A stretch of 64,000 nucleotides of DNA from Ulota crispa. Its lineage: Eukaryota > Streptophyta > Bryopsida > Orthotrichales > Orthotrichaceae. Below the pieces are notes generated by a model, which made no database searches, had not been told where the DNA came from, and saw only the letters and a program-made list of their open reading frames with translations. Made by a program: the position numbers and the translations under genes. Positions within the stretch are counted from its first letter, which is position 1; each line of letters begins with the position of its first letter. The stretch spans positions 34,595,060-34,659,059 of the forward strand of contig OY987243.1 of the NCBI GenBank assembly GCA_963920765.1. The letters run 5' to 3'. Positions 11,433 to 24,880 of this stretch are shown piece after piece.

Positions 11433-11693
11433 AGAGTGAAAATTTCAACTTTGCAATGGAAATTCACGATATCAGGACACAAGCACATGAATCGAGTACT
11501 CAAGCTATCCTGACGAATGCCAACATTGGCATGCATCCAACTTCTGGATTCTGGCAACCAGAGACTATTTCAATTAACTCGACACAAGGTTATTTTTGTA
11601 GTGAGAACGATAAGATCCGCGATGTTTTTAGCTTTGAAAAGAACAGGGTCGCTAATCATGTTCCAAAAAGTAGAGAGTTTGAAATGTGTTATG

Positions 11694-14600
11694 TTACACA
11701 GGCGAGGGATGTGATGTCGGATCCGACGATGACGTAAGCACCTCTGGACCAACACGACAACCCTCCAGCATGAATATCACTTCGGGCATAGAAGGTCTGT
11801 CAACTGGATCTGGCGCTGTGCACAATAGTGCAACTTTAACTCCCAGAAGAAACTCCTCCCACTCTGACGATTGCGGGTCCAAGTCCAGTAGACTTGGGTC
11901 TAACAGCTCCGTGATTTGTCCTGTTTGAAGCATCCGCTTCACCCACTTCACAATGTCTTCGTCGTGGGTCGTGAACATGGCAGGCCTACGCCCAGTCAGA
12001 AGCTCCAGCAACACGATGCCAAAGCTGTAAACATCTGCTTCTCTTGTGAGCTGCCCAGAAACGCCGGTTTCGGGAGATACATAGCCTAATGACCCTACAG
12101 GGGTCGAGGAGGATGAAGGGTCCGTTGGCGTCGCGGTGAAGCGCTCTAAACCGAAGTCGGAAAGGTGAGCTTCGAAATCTGCATCAAATTGTACGTTGTT
12201 GGGCTTTACATCTCCATGAATGATTGGGGGGTCGCACTGAGAGTGAAGAAATGCAAGCCCTCGCGCGACTCCAAGAGCTATCAAATGTCTCATTGGCCAA
12301 TTCAAAACATGGCCGTCCTGTTGGGAGGCTTCCTGAAGCAACGATGCAAGATTTCCATTCGGCATGTAGTCATAGATCAAGAGCCGCACATCCCCGTGCA
12401 CGTAATACCCTCTTAAAACTTGCAAGTTCTGGTGCCTCACTCTCCCCAACAATTCAGTTTCTGCCTTGAAGAGGTTTTCTTCTACTTGGCCATCTGGAAG
12501 CCGTCGCACTGAGAAAACAGTACCGTCCTGATGTCCACATAATCAATTGTTACAAAATTAATCTGTGGACGGCAATCTGCATGGAATTAACTTTGGCCTG
12601 GAAAATAATGGAAAACAATGGCAGGAAACCAGTTATTAAGAGTTGAATCCCTCGAACAAGCTTTCAATAATGTGAAGCAACAGGGAGGATTTATTACCTT
12701 GAGAATCGCCTTGAAAACTATACCATGTCTCGTCCTGCTCAGGACGTGATCCTCATCAAACTGCCCAGTGGCTTCCTGAATGTGCTGTAATGTTAGTGGT
12801 TCACTAAACATGACAACTTGCGCATTACCCGGTGGAAGAGCTGAACACGCTTCTTCTCGGAAATGCCGAATATACTGCCATGCAAAGCCTAGACAGCATA
12901 CTAGGGAAAGAAGGATGAGGCCCGAGACAGCCCCACCGATAGAAAATCCAATAATTTCCCTTTTACTCCAGCGTCTTCCTTTTGTGACAACAATAACAGC
13001 ACTTTGTTGTGGTGCATTCTGCAGGGGTGAACTGGCAGGCGATCCGTCACAATTTGCCTTTGGACAAAGCAAAGGGTTTCCATCAAAGGAAGACTCGTTA
13101 AATTTCAATAGGGCTTGTGGAACAGACCCCGCCAAGTTGTTGTTCGAAAGGTTGAGTGCTAGGAGGTTATTCAGTCCACCAAGAGATACAGGAACGATGC
13201 CACTTAGATTGTTGTGAGAAAGATCCAAGCTCTGAAGCCATGTCAGATTGCCGAACGTCGAGGGGATAGAACCTTGCAAAGCGTTGTTCTGCAACCAGAG
13301 AATGTGAAGATGATGCAGTTGACCAATCTCAGATGGTACACCTCCGCTTATGTTGTTTCCGTGAAGATCTAGTAAAGACAAATTTGAGCATTCGACAAGT
13401 TGCGAAGGAATGCCGCCCGACAGCTGATTGACACTAAGGTCAAGCTCTCGAAGGTTGAGTAATTCAGCTAACTCCTTGGGAATTGGGCCAGTCAGCAAGT
13501 TGTTACTCAAGTTTAAGACCTTCAAACCGAAGTCCCTTCCAAGGACCGCGGGTATATTGCCGAACATCCTGTTGTTTGAGAGATCCAGAAGAGACAACTG
13601 TGGGTGAGCAACGAGATCCGGGGGTATAGTGCCGTTAAGTTTATTCCCTCTCATGGAAAATATTTCAAGTCCTTTGGAGATAGCGAAGCCGGCAGGAATT
13701 GGACCTGTGAGAGAGTTGTAATCTGCAGAGAAGCTCTGCAAATTGTGTAGGGCAACGTATGCGAGAGGTATGCTTCCGAAGAGATTCTGTCCACTCAAAT
13801 TCAACCGTCTAAGCTCCAAGCAATTCCCGAGCTCGGGCGGAAGCCCTCCTGATAAATTGTTCCCACTCACGTCCAGGACCTGCAACTGCAGAAGGGAACC
13901 TATAGAAGATGGGATAGTACCTTCAAGAGCATTTTCTTCCAAATTGAGAGTCTCCAGTAAAAAACACCCAGGCAAGGAAGAAGGAATTTGACCCGTAAGG
14001 TTGTTGAAGGAGAGAGATAGGCTGGTCAATCTATGCAGGAAACCAATTTCAATAGGGATCGAGCCCGAGAGATGGTTTCTGTCAAAGGAAAGACTTTCCA
14101 AATTGAACAACGAACCAAGAGACTGCGGAATAGGCCCTGAGAGGTTATTACCAGAAAGCGACAGGGACTTGAGTGCGGTTAATTGGCTCAGAGAAGATGG
14201 GATGGAAAAGGTAAGCCTATTGTCATTGAGCAACATTACTACTAGGTTGCGAAGGCGGCCAAGTTCTGAAGGTACGCTTCCGGAAAGAAAGTTGTGTGAC
14301 AGATTTAAGGTTCTCAGCTGGACAAGGTTCCCCAGTGAAGCTGGTATTGAGCCAGACAAAGTATTAGCACCCAATGATAAGTACTCCAGCGACGTGGCAT
14401 ATTTAAGCTCATCCGGAACTGCTCCGTTGAGTTTATTGTCCTCCAAACGCAAAGTCCGAAGGTTGACGAGATTCCCGATAGATACTGGAATGATTCCACT
14501 GATTCGATTTCTTCCAAGATCGATTAGTTGCAGCTTTGTGCAGTTCCCTAACTGTAGAGGCAGTTCTCCAGACAGAAGATTTTCCCTCAAATTTAAGCTC

Positions 14601-15825
14601 GTAAGATAGGGCAAGGTTCCAAGCTGGGTTGGGAGGTTTCCAAATAAAAGATTACCTTGAAGGTTTAGGATCGCAAGTAACTGACAGTTGGCAATGCTGT
14701 CAGGGATCGTACCTGAAAGAAGATTATCTGACACATCGAGAACTCGCAGTTTCACAAGCTTGCCTATTTCCGTAGGTATTGGTCCTGTAAGTTTATTTTG
14801 TGCGAAATTCAAAGTCTCGAGAGCCTGCACACGTGCTGCAAGTTCTGGAGGTATAGTTCCAGTTAGTTCATTTTGGAACAAATATATCTCACTCAGGAAC
14901 GAACAGTTGCTAAGGGAGGCTGGAACGGAGCCAGAGAGAAGATTTGAATGAAGGTCGAGCTTATGGAGCTGTCCTAGGTTGCCCACCGCATCTGCAAATC
15001 AATTTCCCTGTCGTTAGTAATCTTTAGCGTCAATCATGAGTAATATTCATGCAACGTCACTTTAAGGTTGTGAATTGCGAGCTGAGACCAGAAAGTGATT
15101 CCAGAATTCGAGAGGTCTATTAAGAGGACAATCATTTCCAACAATTCTATCACTTGTTATCGTACTTCTGAATCGTGCGTTTGCAAATTTGTTGCAAAGA
15201 CAAAAAAAATGTATTTTCTCAGTAGCCTTGCGCTTGAACTCCTACACTCCAAAGTTTAATATGCGCTCCACTTTCGAAACAGCACTACTTCTTCCTTATG
15301 TTACCTCTGCATAAATGTTGCATTTCTTACTTTTCTTCCATCTTAATATTTACGCATGTAAAATAAATAAAACTTAAATGATATTCTAGATGATAGAACT
15401 GAGACAATGTACTCCTCTTTGCACGACCAACTCGTCCAAAGAACAAGTATCCAGAAGTTCCAGCAAGAACAACACAAAGGGAGGTAGCCTCAGCAATGCT
15501 GAATGAAAAGAAAATAGGCGATATAAGACCGAGAAAGCACTTGCATACCTGAAATGCTGCCTTTCAGTCCAGCTCCAGGTAACCGTAACTCGGAAACTCG
15601 TTCATCCTTGCACACTACACCTTGCCACATACATAAAATGGCGCTATTCTCTATTTTCCAGTCATTCAAAATACCTTGCGAATCGATCAAACTCTCCCGA
15701 ATCTTCAGTAAAGCGAACAAATCCGTTTCTATGGTTTGCAACTGTCCACCAGCGCATATGAATATATTTTCCAGAAGAAGAAACGTAAGGCCAATGGCCA
15801 AGAAACCGAAGATCTCCATAATCAA
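11694..15825 (-). CDS. MUSTACHES-like LRR receptor-like kinase, 3 exons
   Basis: Plasma-membrane LRR receptor-like kinase of the AT4G36180/AT1G75640 (MUSTACHES) group; members act in stomatal guard-cell symmetry and related wall or polarity processes. Exons by GT-AG fit are 15825-15549, 14991-12698 and 12527-11694, giving 1134 residues, the family's usual size. Introns are 557 and 170 bases. It has a signal peptide (1-26), an LRRNT region (ETDLFALLKIRESL, CMWQGVVC), about 25 plant LRRs of the LxGxIP type, a transmembrane segment (about 775-800) and a kinase domain from about 830. MPNGNLASLLQEAS, HVLNWPMRHLIALG and DEDIVKWVK are nearly identical to the Arabidopsis protein, as is the tail ending PTSHPSPV. 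The VAIK lysine position is Arg (SVRR, residue 865) and HRD is HGD (963), while Lys965, Asn968 and DFG (981) remain. The Arg is also in the Arabidopsis homologue, so this is an ancestral atypical kinase, not decay. The ligand is unknown. Confidence 0.93.
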
Positions 15826-17316
15826 AGGCTCAGCAAACTGAAATCTACGTTGCGACTATCTTCGATTTCAAGAATTTTTCTGCCAGAGCCAATCAACGAA
15901 GAAACACTGCGTTATGCGTCCATTTTTGTGAATCTAGTAGACGAATCTCTGAAGCAGCCTCTACAATTGCCCGGGACAGTCATGTCCGAAAGAAGAATAG
16001 CGGCACGCTTACACACACGAAGGATGCAGGAAGTCAGCATTAACACTTGCAATGCTGCTTCATTTGCAACATGCGTCAACATAAACAGGAAAGGCTCTGT
16101 ATTTTGTGCCATCTCAGCATCTCCGCACTATCAACTTTAGCTTTCACGTCGCATCATTCTAATATCCTAAGCTTCCCGTTTCAATCCGATTATCAGAAAT
16201 TTCGCTAGCACAACAAAAAAGGCAAAAATTCCATCGGCATTGTCGTACGCAATGTTAAGACACTTTCATAGCAAACTATAATCGTTTAACTAAGCACTCG
16301 CCGCCTCTTAATCAATATTACTCTAAGCAGTTTCTCAAATAAGCGATGAAAACTAACCAGAATATCAATAAGCCGCTGCAAATTTGCCAAAAAATATTAA
16401 ATTACTTATAAGAGCAGTGAATGCAGGCTACGAGGAGCATGAAGAACGTTGTAATTACCATAAGGAGCCGTTCGTGACAGAGATTGCGCTCGACAGCACC
16501 GCGAACCTCGTACTGCGAGTAAGCTTAGCTTGTGGCGAGGATGAGATGGAGGAGTCCATGAACTGGAGTCTGAGAGCTTGCCTGGTGGCGCGGCTGGCCA
16601 TTGCGACGAGCCTCTGTGCTAACAGTAATATTCCTCCATAGCTTTTTAATCAAGTAGCTTTGCTCTTCAGGATGGAACGATTTCGGAGCTGCGGAAAGGC
16701 AGTGCAAATGAGAAGCGCACTCAACAATGGCAGACAGCGACAGAGCGGGAGCAGAGAGCAGTGGCATATGCACTCAGCGGCCATGGCCATGAGAAGAGGC
16801 TCCAAGGTGCAGCAGCAGAAGCAGAGGAGAGGTTGATTCAATGGAGCATTGCGGACTTCATTGGTCAACAGTCCATCAATTTAATTAAAGAGGAGCCGTT
16901 TGCGCCATAGCCAAAATTTGTGCTGTCGAGCTGACATGGCAGTCCCCTCCGTCAGTTCTGACTCGGGACTGCATGGAGCTGGCGACGAGTTGAAGTCGAG
17001 AAGGACGACGCCAGGGCCAGGCTCGTCTTTGCGGTCGGTACTGTAAAATCAGGTGTTATTGCAACTTTGTTGCAAATCAATGTCCCGGAAGAACCGCCCT
17101 CTAACAAACAACGTAGGTAAATAGTACTAGAGCAGCTACACCAGTGAAATTAATTTGTGCTAATTATTGCTTTTTCTTTTCTTTTTCTTTTTTGGTGTGG
17201 CTAATTGTTCTATAATATTTTTTGAAAAAATGTAAAATATTTAGCCAACTTTTATACACAGGTTTGGGAGTAAGAGCATGGTTTTTAAAATTCCACTTAA
17301 TGTCGCCTCACCTTAT
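15826..17316. promoter_or_regulatory. Upstream region of the receptor kinase
   Basis: This is the 5' side of the minus-strand receptor kinase. 16400-17050 is less AT-rich than the spacer beyond it and probably holds the promoter and 5' UTR. Short ORFs on both strands show no recognisable domain. No clear TATA box or start site can be assigned by eye. Confidence 0.35.
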
Positions 17317-17613
17317 TCAGGCCTAGTTCAAACTAGCCACTGACCAAAAAATTCTTGAACGGGATTGGTTGAAATTTGGGTTTTGATTGTTGCAAAGTTC
17401 AGAATGAGGGTTTGTCATGTACTTTTTACATCCATCTTCACCAACCAATATAGCCATGTCAACGGCCAAGATAGTGAAGTTTTGGGGCTTGCTCCAAGGG
17501 TGATACCAAACTTGTCCGGCAGAGGCACACTCTTGGAGTTTCTATTGGGTGAAACACCAGACACGGTGTTAATTTTAGTGTCTTAGCCAATCGCTAGTTT
17601 AAACCGGGCCTCA
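17317..17613. mobile_element. PIF/Harbinger-like MITE (291 bp, TCA duplication)
   Basis: The element at 17320-17610 has ends GGCCTAGTTCAAACTAG and the inverse of GGCCCGGTTTAAACTAG, flanked by TCA on both sides. It is homologous along its length to the MITE at 62139-62470: both carry TGAGGGTTTGTC, ACCAACCAAT and AAGATAGTGAAGTTTTGG. The 3-base duplication and GG-starting ends fit PIF/Harbinger. It has no coding capacity. Confidence 0.75.
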
Positions 17614-18615
17614 TGTGATCTTTTAATGTCTCACAAAATCATCATGAAATTTAGCTTTGATGAAAGGTTGAAAGCATCCAACTTTACATCAATAAAAAAA
17701 ATGTAATCATCCTTGCTACTCAACCATTTTTTGGTTAGAAAAAAGCTAAAGCCACTGCATCCAAAATATTATCAATAGACTACGCCACATCCAAGAGTTT
17801 TAGCACGTTGGATTTCCTTTCAAATCCTTTATTTTTCTTTGTAAAAAACAAAGATGCAACATAGAATTCTTCGACCAAATTTTAAATGTTGATTTACATA
17901 AGATACTCATATTGTTTTTTTAAATACATTCTTGATGTTTTAAAAATTGGTTCCAAGATACTGGTAGTTATTACTTAGAATTAAAAGCTATAACTTATTA
18001 ACTATAATACCTTATTGCACTACTTTAGATATGTGCTTAATTTCGTATCTACCCTAAAATACTCTAAAATTCCATTGAACATGAAAATCTCAGAATTGCA
18101 AACGTACTTGTTCTTAAGTGACTATTAGAATTATAATATAGCTGATGTATCTAGTATATAACAACCGATCTCATTTCTTATGAAAAAGTAGGCTTATTAT
18201 CTATCAAAGGATACGTTAGATGCTTATATAAGTTGGAAAACCTTTTATTCACTTTTATATATTTAATTTGATAAACATGCTTTCAAGAAAAAAGAATCTA
18301 CAAAATTGGGGTAGCTACTTTTACAACTGTGTCTATACATTGTGAACCAGCTTGAAATTGATCCATAAAAGATGATGTAAAGTTTTGAGTTTTAGAAATA
18401 TAATGTTTAGGTAAACAATAAAGACTAACATATTTATCTAATAATGGACTATTTGAGGTCCTTAAGAACAACAAAAAAAAGCAAGCTTCATTAAGGCGGT
18501 TACCAAAAGATTGAGAAATATGGAAAACATTTGGGTTACATGCACAGCTTGGAAGATGTATATAACCCATCGGGAGATATCTCAATGTTCAAGAACATAG
18601 AAAGTCCAAATTACC
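17614..18615. other. AT-rich spacer, no gene
   Basis: No ORF with recognisable features and no clear repeat was seen. Confidence 0.4.
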
Positions 18616-19517
18616 TTAACCCCTAAAGCCCTGTTCCCCTCATGGGACAAATGGATTTTGGGCAAGTACATATGGTCTCAATTGTTTTCCTAATTTTTTG
18701 AAGCTTTCTGGTAAGATAGAAAAACACATTAGCTTTTGGAGAATATAATTTTTTCCAATCTTTGCCTAGGAGCAAAAGCTATCCTAGATTTCCAAAAATT
18801 TATGGAGATTGGGCAGAATTTTCTTTTACAAAAACTTCAAAATAAAAAAATAAAAAAATAAAAAAATCTCATAGTATATAATTTGTTCTACATCTGGAGT
18901 TTTGATTCATTCCATTTGGACTAGTTATGAGAAAGTTATGGACAATCTTCATATTTGGGCAATTCAAGCACCTTCTCAAAAAAAAATTTACAAACTTCAT
19001 TTTTGAATGCAAGTTTAACATTTTTTCAAAAAAAATTGTTGGAGAGGGCAAAGTTTGCTTTCTAGAACAATCTTACCATTGGGATTATTGCGTTTCAATT
19101 CCGTTGCATGGTTATTAACAATTTAAGTTTTTGTTCAATCTCATACCTTCTTTTACCTAATATTTTTTTAAGAATGAAAATTAAGTTTTTTTTGTTTTGA
19201 TTTTTTTCCACCATAGAAAGATAAATCCTCAAAAATTTGTGGTGCAAAAATTTTAAGTAATTTTTTTTTAAAGTCAAATAATCTAATCATGCAAGGTGCA
19301 GAAAATTTGTTTTTTACTCTATAAATGCAAATAGCTTGCAATCTGTGCAGTCAAAGTTTTTGAATTTTTTTTGCACATTCTTATACTAGTCTAGTACAAA
19401 ATCCTATGGTTAAATATGCAAAAAAACCAATTTATAAACTTTTTTGCTCTTTGCAATAGAAATGGCAGTTTTGAGTCTCTTTTGACAAAATAAAGGCTCC
19501 AAGGCTTTAGGGGTTAA
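18616..19517. mobile_element. TTAA/CCCCTAAA element, copy 1
   Basis: The element at 18620-19513 (894 bases) is flanked by TTAA at 18616-18619 and 19514-19517. Its ends are CCCCTAAAGCCCTG and the inverse of CCCCTAAAGCCTTG. The left end continues with GGGACAAATGGATTTTGGGC, shared with the copies at 21869, 29279 and 51322. There is no transposase; the TTAA target and CCC termini point to mobilisation by a piggyBac-type enzyme. Confidence 0.8.
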
Positions 19518-19985
19518 AAATCCATAATCAGATATATATGTAAAAGACTAGTTTCTAGATTTATAAGTAAAAGACTAGGAGGAGCATTTTGACAAGAGAC
19601 TACTACGCACTCCAAAAAACCTATCCAAAAAAACAAATGATCTCATTTTACTTGTTACAAGTAAGGGCGTCAAAGAATATGCAAGGAGTAAACAAAAACC
19701 AAATTTTCTATTAAATCAAGTGAAATTCATTCAACCTTTTTACATATAACATGGTTTAATGTGTTATGCTTCAAAGATTTTTTTGACGCTTATAGATATG
19801 TTTTGATAGTTCTAACAAATACAATTATTTTGCTTAAAATGGGCAAATTTAATTTAGATGAATAAACTCCAATGAATAGTGATGTATAACAAAAGTCCAT
19901 ATATCTCAATCAATACATATAATAATTATATATTTTTCACAATGTCATCAATAGGACATTGAGATTAAGGCATGAATTAGGAAAA

Positions 19986-20979
19986 GGGAATTGCTAACAT
20001 GACACCCCCTGTGAGCAGCCTTTTTTTTGGGGCCAGAAAGCACCACTTGAAAAATGCAAGCAAAAAAATATAAGAGAGAAATAAAGATTATAAAATAATA
20101 GTAGTCACGCAACAGCTTAGGGTTTTAAGGGTGCGGCTAGAAAGCTTCACTTTTGGTCATAGTCATCGTCACCTCTAGAGGTCATGCTGCATCTCTTGTT
20201 TTACTTCAAGTGCCAAATTGCTACAAGTTTTAGGACAACCTTGCCTCCATGAATGAAATTTTATATTTTTAAGTATTCTAACATGTGCAAATATGGAACT
20301 GCATTGTCCATAGTCTTACAAAAAAACTACCAAGTGCTAGATGACACCATTCTTTTTAGCAAATTTTCCCTTTTTTCTTGAATATATTTATCTCTAGTGC
20401 CTAGAGAACTCAACGATTTTGAGCAATATAGCCACTTTAGCACAAAAAATCCCTTAGTGCTAGAAATTGTCACTAGTTTTTAGCACACTATGCTAGATTC
20501 ACCATATCTACAATCCACTATTGCCACAACAATTCATTGACGGATATGAAGTACTTGCGACATGGGCAACAGTTCAAAAGATAACTTAGCCAATCTGGCT
20601 TTCTGCCAAAACCCAAAATAAGGTGCATGTGAGTATGAAATTTGATAAGTTAGTGCTATTCTTGATTTATTCAAGTGGTTCATCATTCATTCAATCACGG
20701 CATTACCACCTCCTTGAAAGAAAACAAGACAAATACACATTTTTGTTGAATTATTATTGCGCCAATACTAATTTTTGATGTATTTTTGCTTCAAGTAACT
20801 CAAAAGTCCTATACTTTTAGTTTCAAATTTAAGCACACATTTTTTTTGAGTATAACCTTAGAATGACAAAGATGAAACAAATCTTTTGATCCAAATAAAA
20901 AAATTAGCATTAAAAATCACATTTCATGCTCACAAGGGGTGTCCCATTAGCAATTTATAATGTTGCATTAGCAGTACCC
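19986..20979. mobile_element. ~1-kb MITE, full-length relative of the 59641 element
   Basis: The segment begins GGGAATTGCTAACATGACAC and ends with the inverse of GGGTACTGCTAATGCAAC. Its last 200 bases and a patch near 20640 match the 276-base element at 59641-59916 almost base for base (GCCTTAGAATGA, CAAATCTTTTGATCCAAAT, GGGGTGTCC). The left terminal repeat is shorter than the right, so it has been trimmed. The superfamily is not clear, because the target duplication is not evident. No transposase is encoded. Confidence 0.6.
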
Positions 20980-21671
20980 TTAAGAAAACCTATCAAATGA
21001 ATTTCAATTTCTTACATGAAAACTATCATACATAAAAGAAATGTGATTTTGAAACTCCAACAAAAAAAAGTGCCTTGATTTCATGTGAAACAAATTTGAA
21101 CCCTTCCTCACATGCAATAATAAATGTGAAGGAAATTTTTGATGATACATTATCTTGCCTTGATTAGTAGTTTAGCATATCAAATGTTGTGGAGTGAGAT
21201 AATGGCAAAATGAAAACCACGTGTTAGTTGAAATTCTGACTTTCCAACCTTCAGTTTTAAAACAATTAAAATCCACTATGCACATAGCAAACATTTATCT
21301 TCAAAAATAACCATTGTGTTCATTGTATTGAATGGATTGTACTCATCTAGCTCTAGGCCATCAATGCATACTTTGCATTTGTGTTGTTAATTTGTAATAG
21401 CTACGAGAATAGCTATTGATATTTGGATTTTTTGTTGTCTTAACGGTACCGTTCTTATTATACCCCTTGGTAATCTTAGATGTCAACAAAGTCATCATTG
21501 TAGGTTTGTAGCTATGTTTAATCAACAATTCATACTCAATAATCACTTCAATTAAAAAAATTCCAAAAAAATTTATTTCAAGAAAAATAAGGGCAATCTA
21601 AATGTTAGCTTTTTGAAAAAGGTGAGGTCTTTATTGTTTTTCTTGTTTCTAATTTTTTGCAAAATTTTACA

Positions 21672-21675
<4 letters not shown>
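20980..21675. other. AT-rich spacer, no gene
   Basis: Nothing recognisable as a gene, RNA or mobile element. Confidence 0.4.
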
Positions 21676-21759
<84 letters not shown>

Positions 21760-21766
21760 TATACAC
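21676..21766. repeat. (TA)n microsatellite
   Basis: About 90 bases of nearly pure TA with two CA interruptions. The Tyr/Ile ORF across it is a consequence of the repeat. Confidence 0.95.
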
Positions 21767-21864
21767 ACATTGATGTCTATGCATCCTATAACTTGCAAAA
21801 ATTTATGTTCAAAACATGATCATGTAGATTTGAATAAATGGAATCTATTCACGTACAATTGTAC

Positions 21865-22706
21865 TTAACCCCTAAATGCCCCTTGTCCCTTTGGGAACCG
21901 TTTGGGTTTTGATCATGTACCTATGAGTAAACTACTTTATGTAATTTTTTGAAATTTTTACAAGAGACGGGAAATTCAAAAATCTACATGGACATCAAAA
22001 AAAATCATCATTTTGACATTTATTGAAGAAGTTATGGATGTTTTCTGAAATTTTGGGGAAGGCTACCTATTTGGGCAGCCCAAAAACTTCTTTTAAAATT
22101 ATATATTTTTAAAATAAAAATTTGAAACAAGATCTTTAGATTTTTTCATACATGAGAAGCTTTGAATCATTCAATTTCAATGAATGACTTGAAAGTTATA
22201 AGGAGTTTTTGTTTGCGGGCAATTATGGATTCTCTACTCTAAAATAAACTTTGAAGTCCTTTATTTTACTCAATTTTCACTATTTTGGAAAAAAACTAAA
22301 CCAAAGGAAGTAGATTGTTTATTACAACATTATAACCGTTGGGATTTACATTTTTCATTTCAATAATTAAATTATTAACAATTTAGTGCTTTGACCCATT
22401 CTCTACTTCATTTTCTTACTAATTCTTCCCATGTGTTGTATGGTTCCAATTGATTTGAAAATTCTCCCACACATACCTAACTTGGTCTTCTACATGGGAA
22501 AAAAAAACCTCAACTTTGCGTAGAGCAAATTTTTTGATATAGAAGTGGTCAACGGCATCTGAAATTTTTGGGTAGTATGAAAAAAAACTTTTTTCTTCAC
22601 TTCATTTGTAAAAATCTCACTCCTTGTCATTTGGAATAAGCTCAAATTTTTTTCCTTAGTACCTCATGCTATTTAGAGCAAGATCCTATGGCTGAATTTC
22701 ATATAC

Positions 22707-22747
<41 letters not shown>

Positions 22748-22821
22748 TCCTCTCATTCCCCCAAAAGTGGCAGTTTTCATTGTTTTTCACAGAAAAAATG
22801 GTGTGGACCTTTAGGGGTTAA
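21865..22821. mobile_element. TTAA/CCCCTAAA element, copy 2
   Basis: The element at 21869-22817 (949 bases) has TTAA at 21865-21868 and 22818-22821 and ends CCCCTAAATGCCCC / inverse of CCCCTAAAGGTCCAC. It carries a (TA)n run at 22713-22743. Its interior matches copy 3 (TGGATTCTCTACTCTAAAAT) and the outer element at 51322 (GAAAATTCTCCCACAC, TCTTCTACATGG). It is non-coding. Confidence 0.8.
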
Positions 22822-24727
22822 AAGAATATTTGTGCAAGATATGAAATGATAGGCCTATTTCAAACCCGTTATACAATACCATAGTTTAGGTGCTATACAC
22901 TTACAACACATAGTCATTTAGTACTACAAGAAACTCTCTAATTATACACTTGGCCAAGTGCAATTTAATTTGAAATTGTTTTGCAAAAACAAATAAGATT
23001 TTTGGACAACATCTAAAAAAATTGGAAAATTTTGTTACTATATATTTACTATTTGGTTTTGCTTACTATAGTTTATCATTTTAGTAAATAATAAACCCAA
23101 ACAAAACAAGTATCAAATGTGATCTTTTACATGCTACTCATGGATATTTGTAGAAATTTAGAAATAGAAAGATGTGTATATTGTATAGCGGTTTAGTTTT
23201 GTATATATAAAATCTTCATCATCATTATAAACATGATTATTATGATTTTAGTGTTCATTAAATGAGTTTGATTTGTTTCCATTAAATAGCTAAAAAATGA
23301 TTTTTTTTATTATCAAAATTTAAAAAGTGGATATTTATGCACTACACGAGCATCATATGCACTTTGCTTACTATATATTTACTTAAGTTTTTACCACATA
23401 TGATTTTTAAAATTTCTGTTCAGTCACAAGCTGTAGTATGATCCTTAAATACACACATTGAAATCGGTTGTCATATAGAAAATCTATAATTTGTTAGTAA
23501 TCACCATATGAGAATCACATAATTTTATTTGTTTCTTTGATTTCACACAATATTTTATATCCATTACTATATAGATTTGTACACAATGCTCAAATAGCAT
23601 GTCAAATATTTAACCTTGCCAATCTGATTTTTTATGTTTTATTATCATAAATTCATAGGTGTTGGCCAATCAAAAAATTCCACTTGACGCCTTTTGGATA
23701 GCAAACCCATTTTATGCCAAAATTACTATTAAATTACAATATTCATATGATTTCATGGTTTTGACTACCCACATATCATTGTCCCATGCAATAAAGATTA
23801 TAAATAATAACATAACTAAACCAACAAATATAAGAATAAAATACTACTCCGTACATTATAAGACTAATTTTTGCAACACTGGATTTACCCACAAGTATCT
23901 TAAAGCAATATCTGGCAAGATCAAGATTTGTTTTAGATATCTTACTAAGCTTATGAGCAAGATTTAGCTTTAACTTACCCAAATTACTGTCATATAGTTT
24001 TTTTTCTTGGGAACTCCGTTTGCATTAAATCCTCTGCCAGTTGCACAGATATTCATATCTCATCCTTTATGCAGCTCATTATTTTCGCAGTACTGTAAGG
24101 TTTAATCATAACCCCTTTAGGACCTGGCGTCCAAATTTTGAATGAACGAATGTAAACAAGTACAATACATATATAAACTTCGTTTTGTCATCCATCCAAT
24201 TTTCATTAGATCTTCATGTTGGTTTTTCAACCTTTGGGCTATGTAGACTTCAAAAATGAACATTGTGCAATAATTTACATTTGAAAGAGTACAAATATGT
24301 TTCACCTCATTCCAAATATTGAATTTTTCAAAAATAATAATCATAAGAATCTCTTAAAACCTTAGGTCTTAAAAGCTGGTCAGTTTGGTGTTTGATTTTT
24401 TGTAGATGATGAAGACAACCCTATTGCACTACATTATCATGCAATCAGGCTTCCTTTTCGTAAAGATCATGCAGAATTTAGAGCGTCCTACCTGAGAGCA
24501 AGAAAGAGTTAAAAATCTAAAAAGTTTGGATGACAAAGTGCATATTAAGTGTTAAAAGCCTTTGTCAAATTCTCATTAGTGCTCTAAAAAAGGTAATTGT
24601 AGGTGGAGCTTGCTACTCCCACAAACATTGCTTTCATTTTAAAATTTTACTAAATACCTATAACAAGCTGATAAAGTGTTTTATTTTGTATTTGTGCACT
24701 CATGAAGAAACTTTTGACTGGTTGCAA
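22822..24727. other. AT-rich spacer, no gene
   Basis: Very AT-rich with no supported gene. ATAACCCCTTTAGGACC at 24107 resembles a left terminus of the TTAA class without a matching right end. CTACTCCGTACATTATAAG at 23847 resembles one end of a Stowaway-like MITE, but no inverted partner was found. Confidence 0.35.
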
Positions 24728-24880
24728 GTTAGTATAGCAAGTTGTCCAAAGTTAGTATAGCAAGTTGTCCAAAGTTAGTATAGCAAGTTGTCCAAAGTTA
24801 ATATAGCAAGTTGCCTAAAAAGTGCAAATAATAAAGTTGTCCAAAGTTGGTACAGCAAATTGTCCAAAAAGTGCAAATAA
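24728..24880. repeat. 23-base tandem repeat (GTTAGTATAGCAAGTTGTCC...)
   Basis: About three to four near-perfect copies of a 23-base unit (GTTAGTATAGCAAGTTGTCC plus AAA) are followed by degenerate copies with a GTGCAAATAA spacer up to about 24880. Confidence 0.85.

Noticed and set aside
12780-14951. Several + strand ORFs of 80-200 codons
   Set aside because: They are antisense shadows of the leucine-rich repeat exon, whose repeat periodicity keeps other frames open.
21613-21819. 68-residue + ORF rich in Tyr/Ile
   Set aside because: It is the translation of the (TA)n microsatellite. The same applies to the minus ORF at 52502-52723.
23846-23890. CTACTCCGTACATTATAAG, like one end of a Stowaway MITE
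   Set aside because: No inverted partner was found within a few hundred bases, and no TA duplication.
24721-24880. Short tandem array as possible CRISPR
   Set aside because: Units are directly adjacent with no unique spacers, and the context is a plant nuclear genome.
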